Counted from the first letter of the stretch, positions 1-5,574 are shown. The stretch: 8,510 nucleotides of DNA from Magnetovibrio sp. (GCA_016763255.1 JAESUA010000210.1:1-8510); one strand, 5' to 3'. Made by a program: numbers and translations. Notes: generated by a model not told the origin, from the letters alone.

Positions 1-1
1 G

Positions 2-592
2 CCCGACCTGCCCCCGGGCATCAGCCAAGACGACATCAATGCGGCCATTGCCCAGGTACAACAAACCGGCAGCACCGACGGCATTGCCCAAAATATCCTC
101 AGCGCCGCCTGCACCCAAATTGAGGCCCAGGCCGTCGCACAAGGCATCGATATAAGCGCCATTCAAAATGCAAGCGCCGCCCCCCAACAAGATACACCGG
201 CACCAACCACCGCAGTTGAAGCCGCGGTGTTGGACAAGCAAAGCACATTTGATAATTTCGCCGAGCAACGCGATTCAATGAGAGAAGCCGTTGCGAGCCA
301 GCGTGAAGCCATGCAACAGCCTTACAAGGATGCCCTTGCGAAGGTTGGGGGAAAAGCAGGGGCAAACTCAGCCAACGCCATCACCCCGGAACAGATGAGC
401 CAACTGGCCTCCGCCATGCAGGGCTTAGATCCCGATACCATGGCATTGGTCAATGTCTTGAGCATGGTGAGTGCAAACCCATCTCTGCTCAATTCCGTGG
501 TGTGGATCGAAATCATCCGCACCATACGCCACCAAATTACCAAAGAGGTGCAAAAACAGGTGCAACTCGCCCTTCACACCCAAGCCACCTAG
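2..592 (+). CDS. Ala/Gln-rich protein of unknown function (5' end outside window)
   Basis: The frame is open from the first bases of the window to a TAG at 590-592, giving at least 196 residues; the true start lies upstream. Internal GTG/ATG codons (for example GTG at 227) could initiate, but the frame stays open and protein-like before them, so I treat the gene as 5'-truncated. The protein is rich in Ala, Gln and Ile/Val. Early residues look like short helices (DDINAAIAQVQQ), followed by a Pro/Thr-rich linker near residues 60-70. A charged helix follows (about 75-105), then a hydrophobic helix ending in a basic, Gln-rich tail (IRHQITKEVQKQVQ). There is no signal peptide or membrane segment in the visible part. 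I do not recognise the family. It lies next to the R-body sigma factor on the same strand, and its composition resembles reb-locus proteins, so an accessory role is possible but unproven. Confidence 0.7.
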   Translation, partial: PDLPPGISQDDINAAIAQVQQTGSTDGIAQNILSAACTQIEAQAVAQGIDISAIQNASAAPQQDTPAPTTAVEAAVLDKQSTFDNFAEQRDSMREAVASQREAMQQPYKDALAKVGGKAGANSANAITPEQMSQLASAMQGLDPDTMALVNVLSMVSANPSLLNSVVWIEIIRTIRHQITKEVQKQVQLALHTQAT

Positions 593-619
593 TGGCACAC
601 CCAAGCCACCTAGTGGCAC
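575..619. repeat. 21-bp tandem duplication spanning a stop codon
   Basis: Two perfect 21-bp copies (575-595 and 596-616), plus three bases of a third, overlap the end of the first gene. Each contains CCAAGCCACCTAG, so the TAG stop at 590-592 is repeated in frame at 611-613. The duplication is a multiple of three and does not change the encoded C-terminus. Confidence 0.85.
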
Positions 620-630
620 CGCCAAACATC

Positions 631-654
631 AAGAGTGGACCAACATCCACTCTT
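631..654 (+). terminator. Hairpin after the first gene, possible terminator
   Basis: AAGAGTGGA (631-639) and TCCACTCTT (646-654) form a perfect 9-bp stem with a 6-base loop, 38 bases after the stop codon. No T-tract follows, so it may be a Rho-dependent end or an mRNA-stabilising hairpin rather than a classical intrinsic terminator. Confidence 0.45.
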
Positions 655-1102
655 CCAACCCCATCTCTTGGCCCTATCACTTGGCCCCATCTCCTAACTT
701 ATAGTGCCAAACAATAAATGCTTATATGCACTCATAAAGGGTGCATTGTTTATATTTATGAAACAAAATTGCCCCATCATACAACCATGAGCAGGAACGT
801 AAATAACCTACAACTACAACTTAACGCTGATTTAATTAGTTTTTTTATATTTTTCAATCACAAACACTACCACCCCTGCGTCATTACCATGCAAGACAAC
901 ACGCACGCTCTCGCCTGCGATAAATATCTTGAAGCAATCTATTGGTGTATACAGCAGGGAGGATCATGCGCCCCAAACAGTTTCAAAGTGTTTGCCCGTA
1001 TGTTCACAAAGCCTACGCCCGGGGAAAATGGGCCGAGCTTCACTGACATCGGGAACCGTGAACACCGTCATTTCAAAACTGATACGGCCGCGTGTTTAGC
1101 AT
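655..1102. other. Upstream region of the sigma gene, no convincing gene
   Basis: Positions 655-693 hold about three degenerate 13-bp tandem units (TTGGCCCYATCNC). Positions 709-750 hold a nested inverted repeat, with ATGCAC (726-731) pairing with GTGCAT (741-746) and AAACA flanked by TGTTT. Positions 750-870 are distinctly A/T-rich, as expected of a regulatory region. Two weak reading frames are present. One starts at ATG 889 and overlaps the sigma start (75 codons, ends at 1116). The other is a 26-codon frame at 966-1046 with AGGGAGG three bases before its ATG; it could be a leader peptide. Neither has a recognisable protein pattern. Confidence 0.6.
857..888 (+). promoter_or_regulatory. Candidate autoregulatory promoter of the sigma gene
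   Basis: ATCACAA (857-863) and CGTC (879-882) followed by ATTACC resemble the five reb promoters on the other strand. The spacer here is 15 bases, not 14. It reads toward the sigma factor gene about 220 bases downstream. If real, it would place the sigma gene in its own regulon. The spacer difference and the long leader keep confidence moderate to low. Confidence 0.4.
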
Positions 1103-2002
1103 ATGGGAGTTTTTAAATTTCCCGGACATCTGGGACCTGACATCAGTCGGTCACGCGTGGCACATGACAGGTCCACCAATCCAGAAGGCTTAAACGACGC
1201 CATAACCGAGGTTCCGGGGCCAGGGACCCCGCGCAACTCCCGCAGTAGAAAACGCCTCTCCCCGGCGGCGGTGATTGCAAGGTCCCTGGCGCCGGACGCT
1301 ACCCATATGAGCCCCGCAGATATCATTGCGCGGTCCGTGGAAAGCGCCTTTGGCCAGCCAGAAATACACTACACCAGGCGACACATGGCCCCCGTGCCAC
1401 CACCGCCACCACCGCCACCGTTTCCCATGCCGCAACAAGCCCCACCGCTGCCTTCCCCCCATCCAGGGGGAATGCAAGTACCGGGGCCTTTTGCCGATTT
1501 TTGGATCGTGTGGATGGAACATCACGATTATCTGTTTAAGCAAAGCATGCGTTTTATGGCTGGCAATATGGCCGACGCCGAAGACGCGCTTTCACAAGCG
1601 ATGCTCAAAGGCTCGCAACACTTCGATGGTGAATTGATTCGCAATCAGCGTGCCTGGTTGACCCGTCTGGTGCACAACGCTTGCATGGATCAACATCGAT
1701 CCCATAAACGCCAGGCCCGTCTCAGCGATGAAATTGACGGTGACGATCATGAGCAGGCCCCCAACATTACGCCACAGCCCATCCGCACCCCGGATGAAGC
1801 CCTGCACATGCGTCAGGTCTTTGACCAGCTGGAAAGCCAATTGCTGAAATTACCAGTGTCGCTGCTGGAACCGTTATTGCTGCGCGTGGTCGAAGAAAAA
1901 TCTTACGACGAAATCGCCGGCAAAATGGGCCTGTCCAACTGCGCGGTGCGCAAGCGCATCCAGCTGGCCCGCGACCGGCTACGCCATGCCGGTGCCATTT
2001 AA
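1103..2002 (+). CDS. ECF-like sigma-70 family RNA polymerase sigma factor
   Basis: The 299-residue protein ends in a two-domain sigma factor. Region 2 spans about residues 130-204, including the DAEDALSQ segment and the basic DNA-melting/-10 helix NQRAWLTRLVHNACMDQHRS. Region 4 spans about 242-296, with the -35-binding helix-turn-helix SYDEIAGKMGLSNCAVRKRI and the closing RDRLR. ECF sigma factors are usually about 170-200 residues, so the first 125 residues are extra. They contain a duplicated motif (LSPAAVIARS at 52-61, MSPADIIARS at 69-78) and a polyproline linker (about 97-120). A stop codon sits two codons before ATG 1103, and that ATG lacks a Shine-Dalgarno sequence. Starts at 1385 (behind AGGCG) or 1472 are therefore possible, the latter giving a standard-length ECF. 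It faces the reb genes, which share a CGTC-type promoter, so it is probably their dedicated sigma factor. No anti-sigma gene is visible nearby. Confidence 0.88.
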   Translation: MGVFKFPGHLGPDISRSRVAHDRSTNPEGLNDAITEVPGPGTPRNSRSRKRLSPAAVIARSLAPDATHMSPADIIARSVESAFGQPEIHYTRRHMAPVPPPPPPPPFPMPQQAPPLPSPHPGGMQVPGPFADFWIVWMEHHDYLFKQSMRFMAGNMADAEDALSQAMLKGSQHFDGELIRNQRAWLTRLVHNACMDQHRSHKRQARLSDEIDGDDHEQAPNITPQPIRTPDEALHMRQVFDQLESQLLKLPVSLLEPLLLRVVEEKSYDEIAGKMGLSNCAVRKRIQLARDRLRHAGAI

Positions 2003-2019
2003 CCCCACACCCTGAATGC

Positions 2020-2203
2020 TTATACCAAGCTGCATTAATAATGACCTTTAGGGACGGTTCCTCAAGGTTTTCGGCTAGGAAAGTGCGGTGCCGTGATGCG
2101 GGGCAGCGTGCCCTGCGGGGCATCACAAGACGCGGTTGACGACGCCCGAAAGCCTTTGGGAAGCGATCCCTATGGGTCATTAGTAATGCAGCTTGGTATT
2201 ATA
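2020..2203. mobile_element. MITE-like palindromic element, no coding capacity
   Basis: The outer arms at 2020-2046 and 2175-2201 are inverted repeats matching at 25 of 27 positions, with the core ACCAAGCTGCATTA. Weaker complementarity continues inward (AGGGA...TTTTCGG against CCGAAAG...TCCCT). The centre carries another hairpin, GTGATGC (2093-2099) with GCATCAC (2120-2126). TA dinucleotides adjoin both ends, which would suit an IS630/Tc1-type TA target, though no clean duplication can be proven. It contains no transposase. It sits between the sigma gene stop and its terminator, so it is part of the 3' untranslated region and could fold into one long RNA hairpin. Confidence 0.7.
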
Positions 2204-2237
2204 GGCAGAGTCGCTCACAGCGGCTCTGCCGTTTTAT
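2204..2237 (+). terminator. Rho-independent terminator of the sigma factor transcript
   Basis: GGCAGAGTCGCT (2204-2215) pairs with AGCGGCTCTGCC (2219-2230), one pair being G-U. This gives a 12-bp stem with a CAC loop, followed by GTTTTATT. It abuts the palindromic element. Confidence 0.85.
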
Positions 2238-2249
2238 TGCGAGCAATAC

Positions 2250-2278
2250 AAAAAAACGGCCGCCAAATTGGCGACCGT
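2250..2278 (-). terminator. Rho-independent terminator of the 3459-2311 reb operon
   Basis: Read on the minus strand, ACGGTCGCCAA and TTGGCGGCCGT form an 11-bp stem with a one-base formal loop (the inner pairs probably open), followed by seven T. It lies 32 bases beyond the stop of the 2311-2763 gene and back to back with the plus-strand terminator. Confidence 0.85.
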
Positions 2279-2310
2279 AAAGTTTGGGCGTTGGTCGGAT
2301 AAACGGATGT

Positions 2311-2763
2311 TCAGCTTTTCGTGGCTGGAAATTCTGTGGCGATCGTAGTCGCCGTGGTGCCGACGGTGGCCATGTTGGTCGATGCCGCGATGACCATTTC
2401 TTGAAGCGTCGCCAGCACCGGGGTGTAGATCGGAATGTTGGATTGGTCTTCGAGCATCTTGGCGACGATGGCACCTTGTCCGGTCATCGCGATGTTTTCG
2501 ACATTACGTGAATAATCGGTCGCATCTTGAATCGCAAAGGCGGCGGCCTGGGCCACCTTTTGATACGCCGTCGCCGCACCCTGGGTGGCGGCATTGTCCA
2601 TCACCGCGGCTGTACTTTGCTTCACCGCATCGAGGATCTGAGAATTCACCCCAATTGAAGATGCCGTCACGACCGTGCCACCACCGGTGCCATCATCTGA
2701 CGAATCATCCGAAGACGACGTGTCGTCGTTATTCGAAGTAGCATTTTGTTCTTCATCACTCAT
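2311..2763 (-). CDS. RebB-like R-body protein with acidic N-terminal extension
   Basis: The protein has 150 residues. I chose ATG 2763 because AGGTG lies five bases upstream; a longer frame starting at 2790 has no such site. Residues 1-30 are a disordered, Ser/Asp-rich acidic tail followed by a Gly/Thr stretch. Residues about 38-105 match the RebB pattern: GVNSQILDAVKQS corresponds to VNGQITDAVTQT in its paralogs, followed by Ala-rich helices. The C-terminal part (about 106-150) is Ala/Thr-rich and replaces the conserved tail of the longer paralogs. It has no Cys, Trp or signal peptide, consistent with a cytoplasmic ribbon component. It is the last gene of an inferred three-gene unit (3459 to 2311), 53 bases after the preceding gene, with a terminator behind it. 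The acidic tail may keep it soluble or cap growing ribbons; this is speculation. Confidence 0.78.
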   Translation of the reverse strand: MSDEEQNATSNNDDTSSSDDSSDDGTGGGTVVTASSIGVNSQILDAVKQSTAAVMDNAATQGAATAYQKVAQAAAFAIQDATDYSRNVENIAMTGQGAIVAKMLEDQSNIPIYTPVLATLQEMVIAASTNMATVGTTATTIATEFPATKS

Positions 2764-2816
2764 ATTTTCACCTATGGATCTAAAAGGCACTGCTCGCCCC
2801 TAAAACAAAAGATCTA

Positions 2817-3071
2817 CTATTCAGACTTATTGGAGGAGCCTGAATTGGCGGCATCGAAGATCATCCGCACGCCACTTGACGTCACGGCATTGCCGATTTG
2901 CTGCAACCCACCCTGAGCCTGCATGGCATTCTCCATCGCCAAAGAGATGGAGTGCGCCATGGCTTGATACACCATGGCCATGCTCTGGGCCGGTGCCTCC
3001 GCGAGCACCTTGACGTTTGTCTGGGTCACCGCATCGGTAATTTGTGAATTGACACTGGTACTGTCAGCCAT
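2817..3071 (-). CDS. Short RebB-family R-body protein
   Basis: The protein has 84 residues. The N-terminal signature VNSQITDAVTQTNVKVL is that of the RebB (killing trait) family. The central segment keeps the pattern AMAHSISLAMENAMQAQGG seen in the paralogs, with Met- and Ala-rich amphipathic helices. It ends soon after residue 70 with a Ser/Asn-rich tail (SGSSNKSE) and lacks the IYS...ATSKI region of the 106-110 residue paralogs. It is closest in length and pattern (QGGLQQIGN against QGGMQQIGN) to the gene at 3570-3797. The ATG at 3071 has only a weak AGG upstream, and no promoter motif lies in the 67-base gap, so it is probably cotranscribed with the gene at 3139-3459. It lacks Cys and Trp. 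Confidence 0.85.
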   Translation of the reverse strand: MADSTSVNSQITDAVTQTNVKVLAEAPAQSMAMVYQAMAHSISLAMENAMQAQGGLQQIGNAVTSSGVRMIFDAANSGSSNKSE

Positions 3072-3138
3072 CGCTCTAACCTAAAAGCTTAGTGTTCAAA
3101 TCCAGCAGCCCATAACAAAGGACTGCCCCTAACTCCCC

Positions 3139-3459
3139 TTATTTACTCGCCGCCAACGCCATCAAAAGCGCAAGCATCGTATCCGGCTTATCGCTGCCGG
3201 CAATCATCGCCGTCGCCGCCGCACTGGCCATAGTAGCCGTGCCATACAACTGCATCACACCTTGGTTGGTCGCGGCCTGGCTGCTGATCGCAGAGTGTTG
3301 CTGCATCAGCGTAGAATTCTCAAATAGCACGCTCAGTGAATGCGCCGCAGTCTGGTAAACATTGCCCATGGCCTGGGCTGGCGCGACCCCAAGAACGGCC
3401 ACACTGGTTTGGGTAACCGAATCGGTGATCATGTCGTTGACTGGTGTTGGCGTAGCCAT
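3139..3459 (-). CDS. rebB: RebB-family R-body protein (full-length type)
   Basis: The protein has 106 residues. ATG 3459 was chosen because AAGGAAG lies eight bases upstream and because MATPTPVN aligns exactly with the MALPTPVN start of the paralogs; an upstream in-frame ATG at 3501 would add 14 unmatched residues. The family blocks are all present: ITDSVTQTSVAVLG, then APAQAMGNVYQTAAHS, then SSQAATNQGVMQLYG, and a C-terminal helix (DKPDTMLALLMALAASK). It is clearly more diverged than the three near-identical copies at 5242-6651. It has no Cys, Trp or signal peptide. It is the first gene of an inferred operon with 3071 and 2763 and carries the shared reb promoter 66 bases upstream of its start. 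Confidence 0.92.
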   Translation of the reverse strand: MATPTPVNDMITDSVTQTSVAVLGVAPAQAMGNVYQTAAHSLSVLFENSTLMQQHSAISSQAATNQGVMQLYGTATMASAAATAMIAGSDKPDTMLALLMALAASK

Positions 3460-3514
3460 ATTCGAGCTTCCTTCCTCTCCCCACTGTGCGCAAAAATGCA
3501 CCCAGCATTATGTT

Positions 3515-3549
3515 CTCTTTAACTGACGCACCGGTTCATCATTTGTGAA
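3515..3549 (-). promoter_or_regulatory. Shared reb promoter, copy in front of 3459
   Basis: Read on the minus strand, TTCACAA (3549-3543) is followed by 14 bases and then CGTC (3528-3525) with AGTTAA after it. The spacing is identical to the four other reb copies. The CGTC fits a -10 of ECF-type sigma factors. Confidence 0.75.
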
Positions 3550-3556
3550 CGGGTGC
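3528..3556. repeat. Inverted repeat overlapping the reb promoter
   Basis: GCACCGGTTCA (3528-3538) and TGAACGGGTGC (3546-3556) are inverted with one mismatch in 11. The right arm covers most of the -35-like element and the left arm abuts the CGTC. It could be an operator, or the transcript end of the upstream unit, which stops at 3570; no T-tract follows on either strand. Confidence 0.55.
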
Positions 3557-3569
3557 CACAGATTCATAT

Positions 3570-3797
3570 TCATGATGCACCGGCTTTGGTTATTAAAGCC
3601 ATCAAGGAGGCTGCCGCGGAATTGCCGATCTGCTGCATGCCGCCCTGGGTATGGGTGGCGTTTTCCATCGCCAGCCCCATGGCATGAGACATCGCCTGTG
3701 ACGAAATCCCCAACGCACTCGCTGGGCTCTCACCCAAGACCTTAACGTTGGTTTGAGTCACGGCATCGGTGATCTGCGATTGAACCATGTCTCCCAT
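3570..3797 (-). CDS. Short RebB-family R-body protein
   Basis: This is the shortest family member, with 75 residues. The N-terminus reads MGDMVQSQITDAVTQTN, then VKVLGESPASALG, which is the RebB signature but without the PTPV segment. The middle (QAMSHAMGLAMENATHTQGG) matches the equivalent block of the 84-residue paralog at 2817-3071. The C-terminal IYS/ATSKI region of the long paralogs is absent. ATG 3797 has AAAGG nine bases upstream; the second ATG three codons later is an alternative. It has no Cys or Trp. It is the last gene of an inferred operon with 4334 and 5022, following a 30-base gap, and may be the minor subunit partnered with the two proteins encoded upstream. Confidence 0.85.
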   Translation of the reverse strand: MGDMVQSQITDAVTQTNVKVLGESPASALGISSQAMSHAMGLAMENATHTQGGMQQIGNSAAASLMALITKAGAS

Positions 3798-3827
3798 GAT
3801 CTCAGCCTTTCAATTCCAAAGTATGCA

Positions 3828-4334
3828 TCACGTCACCGCCAAGGTTTGCTTGGCGTTATGGGTGATATCCGAGAGATGCTCACGCAACAGTTCCAACAGT
3901 TCCGTCATGTGTTTGTCTCTGTCCCAACTTTGCTGACTGTTGGGCCCTGTGGGCGGCTGATTGAAGCTGCCTGGCGGTTGGTTAAAACCTGCGCCCCCAT
4001 TGCCGTTAATCAATTTTTTAAGGGCATCAAGATCGGGTACAGCACCAAACTCAGAGCCACCTTCACCATCTGAATCTGGTGATTTTTTACGGCCTGGAAA
4101 ATTGACCGCTACTGAAGATCCGTATTCACTGGCCGCGATGATTTGCGTCAATGCGCTGGCCAAGGCCTGCAGTTGCAGCGGATGGGAGAGCTCAAAGTCT
4201 CGAACCATGTTGGCCGACAGCAGCGATTGGGTGTTGACCATGTTGAACATCGCTTCAAGCGTTGCAACACCGACGCCGCTGCCCATCACCAGGGCGTTGG
4301 TCTCCCATACATTTTTGTTCAAGCGTTTTGACAT
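3828..4334 (-). CDS. R-body-locus protein of unknown function
   Basis: The protein has 168 residues. ATG 4334 follows GAGG by six bases; a TTG two codons earlier is less likely. Residues about 10-72 are Ala/Met-rich helices (LVMGSGVGVATLEAMFNMVN, then LLSANMVRDFELSHPLQ) that weakly recall the helix pattern of RebB (ILFENAVSSQQQLG). Residues about 80-140 are a polar linker with a repeated FNQPPG/FNQPPT motif and Gly/Asn runs. Residues about 142-165 form an amphipathic helix (HMTELLELLREHLSDITHN). It has no signal peptide and no Cys; the single Trp pair (10 and 137) sets it apart from the RebB subunits. It is the middle gene of the 5022-3570 unit, with gaps of 31 and 30 bases. I know no function; an assembly or capping role is a guess from position. 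Confidence 0.7.
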   Translation of the reverse strand: MSKRLNKNVWETNALVMGSGVGVATLEAMFNMVNTQSLLSANMVRDFELSHPLQLQALASALTQIIAASEYGSSVAVNFPGRKKSPDSDGEGGSEFGAVPDLDALKKLINGNGGAGFNQPPGSFNQPPTGPNSQQSWDRDKHMTELLELLREHLSDITHNAKQTLAVT

Positions 4335-4365
4335 GATCAACCTCGCCTCTTTGTCTGTTTGGACA

Positions 4366-5022
4366 TTAATCCGAGTCGTGCCTTTGATTGATGCTCAAAA
4401 GCTGCTTTACGCACGCGCTTGTGCAACACAATCCCACATGATCGAGTTGGCGTTGCATCTGCGTTGCGTTCATCAAAACCGCACTCTGCGCGGTCGAATT
4501 GGCCAGCATGGATCCAAGGGCTGCAAAGGCTGGACCTGAACCCAGCACCATGCTCACACTGTTTGCCACATCGCCCAGGCGATTTGGGTCCCACTCGCTA
4601 CCGCCCATGTCATCAAAGACACGCGACAATGTGCCAAGATAATCATCACCAAGCCCAGGAAGCCCGGGCACATCTGCGGGTGCGGTCTCTACGTTTGCTT
4701 TCGGTTGGGCTTGGGCCAGCGCTTGAGCTTGGGCCAGGACTTGAGCTTGGGCCAGGGCTTGAGCTTGGGCCAGGACTCGGGCCTGAGCTTGGGTGGCCGT
4801 TTTTCGCGTCACGTAAGCTGCTTTGGCAGCAGCGGCGGTTTGCGCCGCGGCATGTGCCTCAGCTTCAAGTCGGTTGGCTTCTGCTTCTAGTTCATTCAGC
4901 AATTCAAGCTCATATGATTCTTGCTCTTCGGCAGCGCTATCGGCAGACTGCGCCGGAGGTGTCACCTTGGGGGGCGTCGCTGGCTTAGAGCGCCCTGTCG
5001 TGCTTCGCGTTGTTTTCGCCAT
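4366..5022 (-). CDS. Coiled-coil protein with degenerate RebB-like C-terminus
   Basis: The protein has 218 residues. ATG 5022 has TAGGAG seven bases upstream; a TTG one codon earlier is disfavoured. The N-terminus is basic and Ser/Thr/Pro-rich (1-25). An acidic-to-Ala-rich helical segment with coiled-coil character follows (about 33-70). Next come four or more hexapeptide repeats of the type LAQAQA/LAQAQV (about 79-106), then a Pro/Gly linker. The C-terminal domain (about 148-212) includes ALGSMLANSTAQSAVL, then NATQMQRQL, then VKQLLSI. This can be laid over RebB (STGILFE, NAVSSQQQL, VIQIYSV): 9 of 27 positions are identical from the shared NA onward, with many conservative changes. It holds C199, C200 and C204, whereas the RebB proteins here lack Cys. 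It is the first gene of a three-gene unit with a reb promoter 82 bases upstream. A scaffold or nucleator role is inferred only. Confidence 0.72.
   Translation of the reverse strand: MAKTTRSTTGRSKPATPPKVTPPAQSADSAAEEQESYELELLNELEAEANRLEAEAHAAAQTAAAAKAAYVTRKTATQAQARVLAQAQALAQAQVLAQAQALAQAQPKANVETAPADVPGLPGLGDDYLGTLSRVFDDMGGSEWDPNRLGDVANSVSMVLGSGPAFAALGSMLANSTAQSAVLMNATQMQRQLDHVGLCCTSACVKQLLSINQRHDSD
4709..4795. repeat. 18-bp tandem repeat encoding an AQ-rich hexapeptide
   Basis: Four 18-bp units start at 4709, 4727, 4745 and 4763 (GCTTGGGCCAGGACTTGA and close variants), with a degenerate fifth after 4780. On the coding minus strand each gives six residues (VLAQAQ or ALAQAQ). The units alternate between two forms, so repeat number may change by slippage without a frameshift. 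Confidence 0.88.
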
Positions 5023-5066
5023 CAATCGTCTCCTACACCGTCGAAGGTGACACTTTTTTTGTCTGA

Positions 5067-5092
5067 TGAGCGCCGGCTCACAACCGGCCTCA
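5067..5092 (-). promoter_or_regulatory. Hairpin in the 5' leader of the 5022 gene
   Basis: On the minus strand TGAGGCCGG pairs with CCGGCGCTCA, nine base pairs with one bulged G and a 7-base loop. It lies between the reb promoter and the start codon. No T-tract follows, so it may affect RNA stability or translation. Confidence 0.4.
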
Positions 5093-5093
5093 C

Positions 5094-5128
5094 CTCTTAA
5101 CTAGACGGACCCGGATCCAGTCCGTGAA
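5094..5128 (-). promoter_or_regulatory. Shared reb promoter, copy in front of 5022
   Basis: On the minus strand TTCACGG (5128-5122) is followed by 14 bases and CGTC (5107-5104), then TAGTTAA. It differs from the other copies at the last two bases of the -35-like element. The spacer contains ACGGAC/GTCCGT, a small inverted repeat overlapping both elements. Confidence 0.7.
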
Positions 5129-5237
5129 CAAAAAGGGTGTTTCTTCCTTTTTGCGGAACCGGGCCGCCACCATAAAAATCGAGTTGCCTTTGGCGGCGGC
5201 CCCTGGCCCTGACAAGCCATCAGGTCCGCTGGTCTAG
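5101..5237. repeat. Nested inverted repeats between the 5242 and 5022 genes
   Basis: Outer arms CTAGACGGACC (5101-5111) and GGTCCG-ctg-GTCTAG (5223-5237) enclose a 12-bp stem (5161-5172 with 5191-5202, 11 of 12, G-U in the minus transcript) and a 7-bp stem AAAAAGG/CCTTTTT (5130-5136, 5146-5152). The inner stems may terminate the rebB transcript that stops at 5242. The outer left arm contains the CGTC of the next promoter. Confidence 0.55.
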
Positions 5238-5241
5238 CTTC

Positions 5242-5574
5242 TTAGCTCACGCCAGAGGTGGTGGCGCGCAGTGCGCTCATCAACGCCAGCATGTTGTCGG
5301 GAACATCGGACTGAGCGATCTTCGAGGTCGCCACGGCACCGGCCATGGTGTCGACGCTATAGATCTGGATCACACCCTGGTTGGTGGCGGCCTGGGATGC
5401 GATACTCAGCTGCTGCTGAGAGCTCACTGCGTTCTCAAACAAGATGCCGGTGGAATGGGACATGGACTGGTAAAGTGCGCCCATCGCCATAGCCGGGGCA
5501 TCGCCCAGAACTTTAACGTTGGATTGGGTAACTGCATCGGTGATCTGACCGTTTACGGGTGTCGGAAGTGCCAT
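5242..5574 (-). CDS. rebB: RebB-family R-body protein (full-length type)
   Basis: The protein has 110 residues. ATG 5574 follows AGGAG by seven bases and gives MALPTPVNGQITDAV, the family start; a longer frame from 5625 adds 17 residues with no homology to the paralogs. The conserved blocks are NVKVLGDAPAMAMGALYQ, SHSTGILFENAVSSQQQL, SQAATNQGVIQIYSVDT and a C-terminal ATSKI plus helix (DNMLALMSALRATTSG). It is about 90% identical to the product of 5796-6119 by eye, so the two are recent duplicates. There is no Cys, Trp or signal peptide. RebB proteins are the ribbon subunits of cytoplasmic R-bodies. The gene appears to be a single-gene unit: the reb promoter lies 86 bases upstream and a terminator separates it from the preceding copy. 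Confidence 0.95.
   Translation of the reverse strand: MALPTPVNGQITDAVTQSNVKVLGDAPAMAMGALYQSMSHSTGILFENAVSSQQQLSIASQAATNQGVIQIYSVDTMAGAVATSKIAQSDVPDNMLALMSALRATTSGVS

Noticed and set aside
966..1046. 26-codon frame behind a strong AGGGAGG
   Set aside because: The spacing to the ATG is only three bases and the peptide is not recognisable; kept as a note in the region description only.
718..1116. 132-codon plus-strand frame upstream of the sigma gene
   Set aside because: It runs through the A/T-rich regulatory region, has unusual composition, overlaps the sigma start, and shows no family pattern or ribosome-binding site.
1190..1543. 117-codon minus-strand frame opposite the sigma gene
   Set aside because: It is a shadow of the Pro/His-rich sense strand and has no ribosome-binding site.
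2122..2146. ATCACAA with 14 bases and CGCC inside the palindromic element
   Set aside because: The -10-like box has a mismatch (CGCC, not CGTC), it points to no gene, and it overlaps the central hairpin.
3961..4539. 192-codon plus-strand frame across two reb-operon genes
   Set aside because: It lies antisense to two well-supported genes with proper start signals and spans their junction.
4419..4988. 189-codon plus-strand frame antisense to the coiled-coil gene
   Set aside because: The frame is open because of the Ala/Gln repeat on the other strand; its LGLGP-type repeats are a by-product.
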